Positions 1-5,764 of a stretch of DNA of 29,833 bases are shown here, one piece after another. The position numbers were made by a program, and so were the translations under genes. Positions within the stretch are counted from its first letter, which is position 1, and each line of letters opens with the position of its first letter. The DNA is from a virus, in the IMG/VR virus record IMGVR_UViG_3300046522_000108, positions 1-29,833 of that record. One strand, given 5' to 3'. The notes under the pieces were generated by a model. The model worked only from the letters and a program-made list of their open reading frames with translations, was not told where the DNA came from and did no database searches.

Positions 1-475
1 CTATGCCCATGCCGCGAGCACCGGGGACTATGCCCATGCCGCGAGCACCGGGAATGGTGCCCATGCCGCGAGCACCGGCTACCGTGCCCATGCCGCGAGC
101 ACCGGGAATGGTGCCCATGCCGCGAGCACCGGGGACTATGCCCATGCCGCGAGCACCGGGGACTATGCCCATGCCGCGAGCACCGGGAATGGTGCCCATG
201 CCGCGAGCACCGGGAATGGTGCCCATGCCGCGAGCACCGGGAATGGTGCCCATGCCGCGAGCACCGGGGACTATGCCCTGGCGGCTGCCCTTGGCGCCCA
301 ATCCACGGCAAAGGCGGAAGAAGGCGGAGGCATCATCTTGGCCGCCTACGATACGGACGTCTACCCATACAAACTTGTAGCGGTGCGGGCCTCGCTCGTT
401 GGCCAAAACGGCGTCGAGGCTGGTAAATCATATCGACTGACCATCGCTGGCGAGTTCGAGGAAGTCACCGAATAG
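1..475 (+). CDS. DUF7666-like repeat protein, C-terminal part (5' truncated by window edge)
   Basis: The coding frame is the one beginning at base 2. It gives about ten nonapeptides of the type A-H-A-A-S-T-G-x-x (x-x = DY, NG or YR), then a unique C-terminus with AAYDTDVYPYKLVAVRAS and EAGKSYRLTIAGEFEEVTE before TAG at 473-475. A repeat solenoid followed by a Lys/Val-rich strand and a 'G..Y.L...GEF.EV' ending is the layout I know from DUF7666 proteins, whose repeats read (A/S)(A/S)xTGxxG. Function is unknown; the repeats probably form a regular beta-solenoid. The DNA copies are almost identical, so the array looks recently homogenised. The start lies before base 1. A second frame also stays open through the repeats (Met-Pro-rich), but only because the 27-bp unit has no stop in it; that frame lacks the conserved tail. 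Confidence 0.75.
   Translation, partial: YAHAASTGDYAHAASTGNGAHAASTGYRAHAASTGNGAHAASTGDYAHAASTGDYAHAASTGNGAHAASTGNGAHAASTGNGAHAASTGDYALAAALGAQSTAKAEEGGGIILAAYDTDVYPYKLVAVRASLVGQNGVEAGKSYRLTIAGEFEEVTE
5..274 (+). repeat. 27-bp coding tandem repeat, 10 copies
   Basis: Ten units, each with an invariant 20-nt core (gcccatgccgcgagcaccgg) followed by a 7-nt variable part. The cores start at 5, 32, 59, 86, 113, 140, 167, 194, 221 and 248. Only three variable heptamers occur: ggactat (4 copies), gaatggt (5) and ctaccgt (1). Identity extends to synonymous positions, so copies spread by unequal exchange or conversion rather than by protein-level selection alone. Confidence 0.95.
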
Positions 476-556
476 AATTGCCTCTGATGGCTTGGCTGCA
501 ACTATGTTGTTTCCGGGCCGCGCTCTAACCATTCACCACTTTAGAGGAGAAGGCCG

Positions 557-823
557 ATGGCCGAACATATGGACGATGGCGGTTATGCGTTCCCGAGGAT
601 GAAGGAGGAGTTTTTCTCCCACAGACTCGGAGGCATGTCGCTTCGTGACTACTTCGCCGGGCAGGCAATTGCCAGCATACCGCTTAGGTCTTGGGATCAC
701 GTCGGTGGCGATGACCTAGAGCGCATCGATGCATGGGCTAAATGCGCCTATCTGGTCGCCGACGCCATGCTCCTCGCGCGTCAATCCGACACCACTGTTC
801 CGCAGGGAGGGAAGAGCGAATGA
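557..823 (+). CDS. Small phage hypothetical protein (MSLRDYFAGQAL-type)
   Basis: An 88-aa protein led by a strong Shine-Dalgarno sequence (agaggagaagg) a few bases before ATG 557. It carries GGMSLRDYFAGQAIAS at about residues 24-39, a core seen in many short early phage proteins of unknown function, preceded by a 'YAFP' motif. It opens the early plus-strand operon and its stop overlaps the next start (ATGA, 820-823). The leader CACCAC..AGAGGAGA is shared with three other gene starts in the window. No catalytic motif is visible. Confidence 0.8.
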   Translation: MAEHMDDGGYAFPRMKEEFFSHRLGGMSLRDYFAGQAIASIPLRSWDHVGGDDLERIDAWAKCAYLVADAMLLARQSDTTVPQGGKSE

Positions 824-1416
824 ACGTTGAATTGAAGCCCTGCCCGTTCTGCGGGAAAGAACCGAATTTTACCTCGGCCACAGACCTGAAAGACAACTTT
901 GACCATGGGTTTACTATCTGGTGTGGCGAATGCGGCATCAAAATGGAAGATGAGTACCGTGGCGATGTCGCCGGTCGTTGGAACAGGCGATTTCTGTTTG
1001 ATTCCTTGGAAGATGAAAAGCAGCGCATTATCGCCGAAGCTGAACGACTGCTCCAGACGGTGGAGCAATTCGAGGTAACGGAGCCTTACGGCTACGTCTT
1101 CCAGCACGAAGAAACGGGTCTTAAACAGGTTGTTGAAGTCCAGCAGGTCGAGTGGGGATTCGAAAAGAATAACCCTCGCTGGCAGCGGATAGGGCCTGTG
1201 TATCTCCGACCACAGTCAGCAGCCGTGAGGGATGAGACAACGGCGCCCGTTCATAAAGTCGCTCTGTCGCGAAACCAAGCGGCGGCTCTTTCAGACTACG
1301 TTACCAAGAAATACGGCAATCAATTTGAGCCAGACGATTGGCTGGCGTATTGGACTGATATCAGTTCTTTCATTCTCGGCCAAGTCGAGGCCTTCCCGCC
1401 GGAGGGCTCAGAATGA
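820..1416 (+). CDS. Lar-like restriction alleviation zinc protein with C-terminal extension
   Basis: A 198-aa protein. Residues 1-55 match the Lar family: CPFCG near the N-terminus, a second C-x2-C (WCGEC), and a closing 'A..WNRR' motif. Lar of the Rac prophage modulates host type I restriction in favour of modification; that role is inferred here from the domain. After this zinc part come about 140 residues, including a segment (PYGYVF....RIGPVYLRP) of the type often attached to early phage proteins, and an acidic/aromatic tail. The start at ATG 820 is chosen because it overlaps the previous stop (ATGA) and sits after GGAGG; the frame stays open upstream but lacks conservation. It ends in another ATGA overlap. 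A second Lar-like gene lies at 8011-8220. Confidence 0.72.
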   Translation: MNVELKPCPFCGKEPNFTSATDLKDNFDHGFTIWCGECGIKMEDEYRGDVAGRWNRRFLFDSLEDEKQRIIAEAERLLQTVEQFEVTEPYGYVFQHEETGLKQVVEVQQVEWGFEKNNPRWQRIGPVYLRPQSAAVRDETTAPVHKVALSRNQAAALSDYVTKKYGNQFEPDDWLAYWTDISSFILGQVEAFPPEGSE

Positions 1417-1793
1417 TCCGCGCAATCGTATGTGGTGGCCGCGACTACTCCGATAGGAACGCTGTTTTCGCTGCCCTTGATGAGCTTCGCCCTGATGTAG
1501 TCATTCAGGGTGCAGCCAAGGGAGCCGATGCGCTGGCATTTGAATGGTGCCGGGTGCGCCACGTCGAATGCTGGAACATTCCAGCCGACTGGAAGACGCA
1601 CGGTAAAGCCGCTGGCCCGATCCGTAACCGCCGCATGATTGAGGAATACCGGGCAAATCTGGTCGTGGCCTTCCCCGGAGGGACTGGCACCGCTGACATG
1701 ATCCGGCAGGCCGAGGCGGCGTCAATCAAGGTGCTCCGCTACCCACCGCCCGCAGAGAGGGCCCCAGCCCTCCTCGAAACGAAGGAGGGGTGA
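1413..1793 (+). CDS. DUF2493 / YspA-type SLOG-family protein
   Basis: A 126-aa protein with IVCGGRDYSD at residues 5-14, VIQGAAKGADALAFEW at about 30-45, 'PADWKTHGKAAGPIRNRRM' and 'VVAFPGGTGTADMI' near the end. This series is diagnostic of DUF2493 (cpYpsA-related SLOG), a Rossmann-like fold thought to bind nucleotide-derived ligands; the GG and PGGTGT loops are the expected binding loops. Length is typical for a phage-encoded copy. Substrate and role are not known. It overlaps the Lar-like gene by four bases and is followed by an AAGGAGG site for the next gene, so it belongs to the same early operon. Confidence 0.88.
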   Translation: MIRAIVCGGRDYSDRNAVFAALDELRPDVVIQGAAKGADALAFEWCRVRHVECWNIPADWKTHGKAAGPIRNRRMIEEYRANLVVAFPGGTGTADMIRQAEAASIKVLRYPPPAERAPALLETKEG

Positions 1794-1795
1794 AG

Positions 1796-2296
1796 ATGGC
1801 CGATATCGTGGAACGACTGCGCACAAATCAACCTCTTCCAATCTGCCCGTTTGACCAGAAGTCGCCGGAATATTGGACGACGCCAGACAATGAGCCATGC
1901 AAATTCTGCGGCGGATTGCCAGATGGTCCAGACAAATGCACAGGCGCTGATACGCGAATTCTAGGCGAAGCCGCAGACCTTATCGAATCCATCCGCTCCC
2001 GAGCCGAGAAGGCGGAAGCGGAACTCCTCACCATGACGAGGAAGTTCAACGGTGCGGTTGGCCTCAAAGAGCAGCAGCGCATGCGGGCCGAATACGCAGA
2101 AGCCACATGCGAAAAGCTGGCGACGGCGATGGAGCCGTTCGAGAAGATCGCGACGGCGATACTAGCCGAAGCACCTGCCGACGCCGACTATTTAAGCGTC
2201 TTCCTCGATTGCGAGGGTGTATCACACCGCGTCACGATGGATCAGCTTCGGGCTGTATCGTTGGCCGTTGCCTATCGCAAGGAGGCGTCCGAATGA
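1796..2296 (+). CDS. Hypothetical early phage protein with N-terminal Cys pairs
   Basis: A 166-aa protein beginning MADIVERLR, with Cys residues in 'ICPFD', 'PCKFCGG' and 'DKCTG' in the first 50 residues that could bind zinc, then a Glu/Ala/Arg-rich probable coiled coil (about residues 60-110) and a small globular end. I choose ATG 1796 because AAGGAGG at 1782-1788 lies seven bases before it; a GTG at 1790 would be too close. I know similar 'IVERLR...DTRILGEAADLIE' proteins from rhizobial phages, without function. It ends in an ATGA overlap with the next gene, the SD being inside its last codons (aaggaggcgtcc). Confidence 0.75.
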   Translation: MADIVERLRTNQPLPICPFDQKSPEYWTTPDNEPCKFCGGLPDGPDKCTGADTRILGEAADLIESIRSRAEKAEAELLTMTRKFNGAVGLKEQQRMRAEYAEATCEKLATAMEPFEKIATAILAEAPADADYLSVFLDCEGVSHRVTMDQLRAVSLAVAYRKEASE

Positions 2297-2703
2297 CTGA
2301 GATGATAACCGAAACGGTTCCAGACTCTGATGTGATCGGCGGCAGCAACTGCATCGTCGACCTTATCGCCCATCTCCAGGCAACGCTTGAAAAGGTTCCC
2401 GAAGAATTCCGGAGCGTCGCCACGATCGAGATAGAGGCGTACGACTGGATCGGCTCGCAAGTCACGTATCAGCGCCCAATCACAGAAGCAGAGGTGGTCG
2501 CACGCCTTGATAGGATCGAGCGGCAACGCCTGTACGCCGCCAAGTCAGCCGAGAACAGACAGATTGACGCTTGGCTTCGAAACATACGCCTGAACACCGG
2601 AATAATGGACCGCGATGATGCCATGGAGTTCTTGCGCACCAATCCTGACGCCAACCACTACCACCCAGACGTCTTTCGTACCGGCAACCACGGTCACGCA
2701 TAA
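2293..2703 (+). CDS. Hypothetical early phage protein
   Basis: A 136-aa acidic protein starting in the ATGA overlap at 2293 after AAGGAGG. Segment LQATLEKVPEEFRSVATIEIEAYD (about residues 28-51; written in two halves, LQATLEKVPEEFR and SVATIEIEAYD) is followed by 'VTYQRPITEAEV' and a Lys/Arg/Ala helix, so a small alpha/beta domain plus helical tail is likely. The C-terminus is His-rich. No family recognised. It is followed by a 37-base non-coding leader, the first gap in the overlapping gene chain. Confidence 0.72.
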   Translation: MTEMITETVPDSDVIGGSNCIVDLIAHLQATLEKVPEEFRSVATIEIEAYDWIGSQVTYQRPITEAEVVARLDRIERQRLYAAKSAENRQIDAWLRNIRLNTGIMDRDDAMEFLRTNPDANHYHPDVFRTGNHGHA

Positions 2704-2740
2704 CCACCCACCACCCCACCACAGAAGAGGAGACCACGCC

Positions 2741-3004
2741 ATGCAGAAACCCAGAAGAACCGCCCCACCAGCCAAGCCAGCCCCTGCCCCATACACGGGC
2801 AGCGGAACGGAAGTCGTCGACGCCCTGACGCCCGACACAGGCATCCCGGCCAGCCGCTTGCTCGCCGTAGCAGCCTGGCATGAGCACGACCGCTTCGGCC
2901 GTGAGCGCACCGAGCGCCGGCACAAGCAGATTGCTGCCAAACTGCGGCAGGTTGCTGAGCAACAGGCCGCAAATGACAATGCAGCGATGCAGGTGGCGGT
3001 ATGA
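2741..3004 (+). CDS. Small hypothetical protein with ANDN tail
   Basis: An 87-aa protein starting at ATG 2741 behind the leader CACCACAGAAGAGGAGACCA. The N-terminus is Pro/Ala/Lys-rich and disordered; the rest (SRLLAVAAWHEHDRFGRERT, then an Arg/Gln helix) looks helical and basic. It ends EQQAANDNAAMQVAV, one of about ten ANDN linkers in this window. No known function. Its stop overlaps the start of the tiny lipoprotein gene (ATGA). Confidence 0.7.
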   Translation: MQKPRRTAPPAKPAPAPYTGSGTEVVDALTPDTGIPASRLLAVAAWHEHDRFGRERTERRHKQIAAKLRQVAEQQAANDNAAMQVAV

Positions 3005-3117
3005 CCGCCGTCCGCCTCGTCGTAACTTCCTGGCTCTGGCTGGCGCTCGCGTTGGCCTTGCTCGCTGGTTGCCAGAGCTACCAGCCGCCGGGCGAAGAGA
3101 TTTGGAGGGCGTTGTGA
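3001..3117 (+). CDS. Tiny lipoprotein (38 aa)
   Basis: ATG 3001 overlaps the previous stop (ATGA) and the frame runs to TGA 3115-3117. The product begins with a hydrophobic signal (VVTSWLWLALALALL) ending in the lipobox L-L-A-G-C (Cys about residue 22), then a short polar tail (QSYQPPGEEIWRAL). This is a classic type II signal peptide, so a processed lipoprotein of about 17 residues is predicted in the membrane. Its last codons carry TGGAGGGCG, the SD for the next gene, and its TGA overlaps the next GTG start. Possible roles are superinfection exclusion (as for other very short phage lipoproteins) or an Rz1-like job, but a separate Rz/Rz1 pair exists at 14807-15419. The role is a guess; the lipobox is seen. 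Confidence 0.7.
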   Translation: MTAVRLVVTSWLWLALALALLAGCQSYQPPGEEIWRAL

Positions 3118-3467
3118 TTGATGTGTTTGTCTTCGGCTCCAACTTGGCAGGTCGCCACGGTGCCGGCGCAGCCAGGTTCGCAGTATTCGAGCATGGTGCC
3201 GTCTACGGCCAGGGTATCGGCCTACAGGGCAGCTCATATGGGATACCCACTAAAGACGAGCGCATAGAGACATTGCCGCTTGATGTAATCGGCGGCTTTG
3301 TTGCGGACTTCCTGAATTTCGCTCGATCCCGCCAAGATCTTACGTTCTATGTTACGCCGATCGGCTGCGGCCTAGCTGGATATAAGCGTGCGCAGATCCG
3401 TCCAATGTTCGATGGCATGCCTGGCAATTGTCGCTTTGCGGAGACGTGGGAGGATGCCTACATATGA
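3114..3467 (+). CDS. A1S_2505-family phage non-structural protein
   Basis: A 117-aa protein starting with GTG 3114 in a GTGA overlap, preceded by GGAGGG. It contains VFVFGSNLAGRHGAGAARFA at the N-terminus, 'SYGIPTKD' in the middle and 'FYVTPIGCGLAGYKRAQIRPMF' towards the end. These three blocks define the A1S_2505 phage family, whose FGSN and GxGLAGY loops resemble macro-type ADP-ribose-binding proteins; the actual ligand is not known to me. Upstream in-frame sequence is poorly conserved, so the GTG start is preferred. Part of the early operon. Confidence 0.82.
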   Translation: MIDVFVFGSNLAGRHGAGAARFAVFEHGAVYGQGIGLQGSSYGIPTKDERIETLPLDVIGGFVADFLNFARSRQDLTFYVTPIGCGLAGYKRAQIRPMFDGMPGNCRFAETWEDAYI

Positions 3468-3832
3468 CCATCCATCACGACAATGATAACAAGCCGCCAG
3501 AAGCCACGCTCGATGATCTTCTGACGCCCGACGAGATCGCCCGCCGCATCACTGCGTCGAGCGGCGTCAACATGACTGGACGGACGGTGTGGGAGAAGGC
3601 CAGACGAATTGGCGTCTCCAAAAAGATCGGCAGATCGATGCTAATATCTGCTGTCGATATCCCGGCCCTTCTGCAAGAGGAGAAAAAGAGCAAATGGCCA
3701 AAGTCTTCAAGCGAGGAAAGGTCTACCACCATTACTACACCGATGCCCACGGTAAACAGCGGAAGCGAAGCACTGGCCTTACTTCAAAAAAGCAGGCGCA
3801 AGAGGAAGCTGATGCTTTCGTCGCGCGGATAA
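3464..3832 (+). CDS. Excisionase-like helix-turn-helix protein overlapping the integrase
   Basis: A 122-aa protein starting at ATG 3464 in an ATGA overlap, with GGGAGG upstream. Residues 20-70 (LTPDEIARRITASSGVNM, TVWEKARRIGVSKKIGRSML, SAVDIPALL) look like a MerR/excisionase-type HTH with a wing ending in a helix, suited to binding att or operator DNA. From about residue 77 it is a basic, Ser-rich tail encoded inside the integrase gene in another frame (overlap 3694-3832, 139 bases). Its position directly before int suggests a recombination directionality factor or a regulator of int; neither is proven. The tail may be dispensable. Confidence 0.65.
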   Translation: MTIHHDNDNKPPEATLDDLLTPDEIARRITASSGVNMTGRTVWEKARRIGVSKKIGRSMLISAVDIPALLQEEKKSKWPKSSSEERSTTITTPMPTVNSGSEALALLQKSRRKRKLMLSSRG

Positions 3833-4770
3833 AGGTCGGAAACCTCCGCGGCTACGACGCCGAGCTCAAACTCGTCGAGGCGGTCATTTCATACGAGGCG
3901 GCCGGGAAGCCGTCTCGCTTTCTGGACAAGATCACCAAGCACTGGGGCAACATCAAAATCCGCACCATCAAGCCTGCGTGGGTGCGAGCGCACGCCAAGG
4001 ATATCTACCCAGACGCGCTGCCATCCACTCTCAACCGGCAAGTCATCACGCCGCTACAAGCCGTCATAAACCACGCCTACCAGTCAGAAGACGGCCGGCA
4101 GATCAAGATCGAGAAGTTCCCGGTAGATCCCAAAAAGAAATCCGCCGTCGATTCCGAGTGGCACGAAAAATTCGCAGAGCACGCCCTGTCATTCGGGATG
4201 GCTGCGATGGCGCGCTTTATGTACGAGACAGCAGCCCGCATCAGCGAGGCGTGCCGTGTTGCGCCTGAAGACGTCGATCTGGCCGCGCGCACGGTCAATC
4301 TCACCAAGACAAAAACGAAGCCTCGCGTCGCCAGGATATCGCAGCCCATGGCCGACATGCTGGCCGAGCTCATGAGCCAGCCGCGTATCATGAACCGGGC
4401 TGACAAGAAGAAGGCTAATGGCGTCTTCGGCTACGCCAGCCGCCACGCCGTCTATAACGGCTGGAAGACGGCATGCAACCGTGCCGGGATTTCTTACGCG
4501 CCTCCTCACTCATCTGGGCGTGTTTCGTTCGCAACGGAACTAGTCGTAAGGAAAGGCATCGATCCTGTCACCGCAGCCAAGTTGGGCGGGTGGGCAAGCC
4601 CGAAAGTGATGATGGATACCTATGCGAAGGCGGACGAGGCGCACGCCATCATTGATGACATCTTTGGCGCACCCACTGAAAACAAAGCACAAAATAAGCC
4701 CAATGTGGCCTCCGAGAATACCAGTCTCGAAAACGTCATTGAAATCAATAAGTTACAGGTAAAAAATTAG
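3694..4770 (+). CDS. int: Tyrosine recombinase / phage integrase
   Basis: A 358-aa protein. Catalytic residues can be placed: Arg182 (AARISEA), the H-x3-R box as H272-S-S-G-R276, Trp300 (LGGWAS, in place of the second His) and the nucleophile Tyr310 (MMDTYAK). The N-terminus has a basic region (MAKVFKRGKVYHHYY..GKQRKRSTGL) typical of an arm-type or DNA-contacting domain, and residues 60-150 would form the core-binding domain. ATG 3694 has AAGAGGAG about a dozen bases upstream. It is the last gene of the plus-strand operon, ending next to the tRNA-Ser fragment that is its likely target site. It catalyses site-specific integration and excision. Confidence 0.95.
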   Translation: MAKVFKRGKVYHHYYTDAHGKQRKRSTGLTSKKQAQEEADAFVARIKVGNLRGYDAELKLVEAVISYEAAGKPSRFLDKITKHWGNIKIRTIKPAWVRAHAKDIYPDALPSTLNRQVITPLQAVINHAYQSEDGRQIKIEKFPVDPKKKSAVDSEWHEKFAEHALSFGMAAMARFMYETAARISEACRVAPEDVDLAARTVNLTKTKTKPRVARISQPMADMLAELMSQPRIMNRADKKKANGVFGYASRHAVYNGWKTACNRAGISYAPPHSSGRVSFATELVVRKGIDPVTAAKLGGWASPKVMMDTYAKADEAHAIIDDIFGAPTENKAQNKPNVASENTSLENVIEINKLQVKN

Positions 4771-4778
4771 AGGCTCCG

Positions 4779-4820
4779 CCCTTAGCAGGGGAGCGCCTTC
4801 GACCACTCGGCCACCTCTCC
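4779..4820 (-). other. tRNA-Ser(GCU) 5' half: candidate attP core
   Basis: Read on the minus strand from 4820, the bases give an acceptor 5' strand (GGAGAGG), T8, a D-arm (GCC...GGC), an anticodon 5' stem (CTCCC), loop CTGCTAA with anticodon GCT, and GGG of the 3' stem. The next bases (CGGAGCC) no longer pair as GGGAG would, and no variable arm or T-arm follows. So this is a 42-nt half tRNA gene, broken just after the anticodon loop. It lies eight bases past the integrase stop. Tyrosine integrases commonly recombine at anticodon or T-loop dyads, so this is the best candidate for the att core. Both sides carry phage-like genes. Confidence 0.75.
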
Positions 4821-4842
4821 GGTGGGATGGCAGATAAAGAGA

Positions 4843-4869
4843 AAGCCCTTGTCCTGCAAGGGCTTTTTT
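4843..4869 (+). terminator. Intrinsic terminator after int/att
   Basis: Stem AAGCCCTTG (4843-4851), loop tcctg, stem CAAGGGCTT (4857-4865), followed by a T-run (4864-4869) on the plus strand. A nine-pair stem with a U-tract is a strong Rho-independent terminator for transcription coming through the integrase gene. It would also lie upstream of a tRNA-Ser rebuilt after integration. Confidence 0.85.
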
Positions 4870-4965
4870 CATTTCTGATGCATTTTTCTGGTGAGAACGT
4901 TCAATACGTGAAAACACGGAACATCCGCGAACATACGAGGAAAAGCGTTTAAAAACAGCCCATAT

Positions 4966-4996
4966 TAAGCACAATGGCGTTTTCCTTCTGTGCTTA
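4966..4996. repeat. 8-bp inverted repeat, 15-nt loop
   Basis: TAAGCACA at 4966-4973 and its exact complement TGTGCTTA at 4989-4996. There is no T-run next to it, so a protein-binding site or integrase/excisionase arm site is more likely than a terminator. Confidence 0.6.
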
Positions 4997-5144
4997 TTCT
5001 GTTCTATCACCTTTTCCCGCCAAGGCAAAGCGCGCGGCTGACAGCCACTCTTTATATATATGCGCTCGCACAGCACCCATCTGTCCGAAATATGACGCTC
5101 GCTCATTTATTAGCGATTTCTGTTGACTCCCTATAGGTTGAGTA

Positions 5145-5172
5145 TTGCGAGTTACCTCTTTTTAGGTATTAA
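5145..5172 (+). promoter_or_regulatory. Possible promoter for the 5286-6016 genes
   Basis: TTGCGA (5145-5150), 16-nt spacer, TATTAA (5167-5172). Both boxes match four of six sigma-70 consensus bases. A start point near 5180 would put the palindrome at 5206-5224 just downstream, where a repressor could block transcription. Judged by eye only. Confidence 0.35.
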
Positions 5173-5205
5173 TCAACTCGGGCTTCAACACCCTGACCTT
5201 TACTA

Positions 5206-5224
5206 GGTTCACGTTAAGTGAACC
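5206..5224. promoter_or_regulatory. Operator-like palindrome GGTTCAC-N5-GTGAACC
   Basis: A perfect 7-bp inverted repeat with a 5-nt centre (gttaa). Symmetry and length are typical of a dimeric HTH repressor site. It lies between the possible promoter and the first small gene. The stem is too short and lacks a T-run for a terminator. Confidence 0.5.
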
Positions 5225-5285
5225 GAAGCCATGCGCAGCTTAGCGGCTGATGCATTCGCTCTGGCTATTGGCTTAGCCGGGAGCA

Positions 5286-5444
5286 ATGCGTCGTGTGAGC
5301 GTGAATGCTTGCTCCCGTGCATACCGGCTTGCCGTTGTGCCTGATGTCCAAGGCTTCGGCCTAAAGGCGCATTGGCTTGTCGTGAAGGCAGGTGTTGAAC
5401 TCCCGGCTACGGTGCCGATCGCCGTGTTAGGGGGTGCAGCATGA
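5286..5444 (+). CDS. Small hypothetical protein (52 aa)
   Basis: ATG 5286 follows GGGAG and the frame runs to TGA 5442-5444, overlapping the next start as ATGA. The product has a basic N-terminus (MRRVSVNACSRAYRL) and a hydrophobic body (VVPDVQGFGLKAHWLVV, then VELPATVPIAVLGGAA). Its last codons (ggg ggt gca gca tga) repeat the SD-plus-overlap junction used by the minus-strand accessory genes, which supports it being real and part of the same phage. No family recognised. A competing 37-codon Cys-rich frame at 5231-5344 has no SD. Confidence 0.55.
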   Translation: MRRVSVNACSRAYRLAVVPDVQGFGLKAHWLVVKAGVELPATVPIAVLGGAA

Positions 5445-5710
5445 CGCTGGCAGTGCAGACGACGGGGGCAGTCGCAGTAGAAGAGTTGCCCTGTAGACGA
5501 CGGCGGGTTTACGTTGCGACGTGGGCCTTCAAAATTGGCCAGGCTGTCCGGTTCGGGGACATGCCGGCGCTGGTCCTCTCCAGAGAGCGCAGCGCAATGG
5601 GATGCGAAATTTACTATGTGTGGATAATGGGGCCCTGCGCAGGCAGGCCGTATCGCTCCATTTTGAGGCAATTTCTAATCCCCATTTCTCAGAATTGCGC
5701 GTTCAAGTAA
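5441..5710 (+). CDS. Hypothetical protein, paralogue A of the small pair
   Basis: An 89-aa protein starting in the ATGA overlap. After a 25-residue basic lead it contains FKIGQAVRFGDMPALVLSRE and 'GCEIYYVWIMGPCAGRPYRS', which align with the next gene (FEIGDCVDHISGGMPAVVLD, 'GRENYSVRLLDIGDRRRDR') and share a following L-R-x-x-F/E-F element. A short beta-rich fold of the KOW/SH3 type would fit the 'IG..V....G.PA.VL' start, but that is a guess. Likely co-transcribed with 5286 and 5765 from the operator region. Confidence 0.65.
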   Translation: MTLAVQTTGAVAVEELPCRRRRVYVATWAFKIGQAVRFGDMPALVLSRERSAMGCEIYYVWIMGPCAGRPYRSILRQFLIPISQNCAFK

Positions 5711-5764
5711 GTAGTGCACTATCTGGCTTGGTGCGCATGAGGCGCGCCATAATGGGGATCTGTT

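Larger units (their letters stand above)
4870..5285. other. Non-coding regulatory/att-arm region
   Basis: No convincing gene is seen in about 415 bases. It holds a palindrome GAACGTTC (4895-4902), a 10-bp-period direct repeat GAACAT (4919-4924 and 4929-4934), an inverted repeat TAAGCACA/TGTGCTTA (4966-4973 and 4989-4996), a possible promoter (5145-5172) and a strong operator-like palindrome (5206-5224). It is AT-richer than the surrounding genes. Such clustered repeats beside an att core fit integrase arm sites plus a regulated promoter, but no protein binding is shown. Confidence 0.55.

Noticed and set aside
5-274. CRISPR-like array
   Set aside because: The would-be spacers are 7 nt, of only three kinds, and the array is in frame within a gene.
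3-380. Met-Pro-Arg-rich open frame over the tandem repeats
   Set aside because: It stays open only because the 27-bp unit lacks stops. The frame starting at base 2 continues into a conserved unique tail and a proper stop at 473-475.
2480-3237. Long minus-strand open frames opposite the early operon
   Set aside because: They are antisense to overlapping plus-strand genes with SDs and family motifs; they show Arg/Trp/Cys-rich composition typical of shadow frames.
4779-4820. Functional tRNA-Ser gene
   Set aside because: The 3' half of the anticodon stem, the variable arm, T-arm and acceptor 3' strand are missing; only the 5' half is present.
4919-4934. Alphaproteobacterial LexA box (GAAC-N7-GAAC)
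   Set aside because: The two GAAC half-sites are separated by six bases, not seven, and there is no gene start close by in a suitable place.
5231-5344. 37-codon Cys-rich open frame (six Cys) as a secreted peptide
   Set aside because: No SD in front, and it overlaps the better supported 5286-5444 frame, which ends in the phage's usual start/stop junction. It remains a weak possibility.
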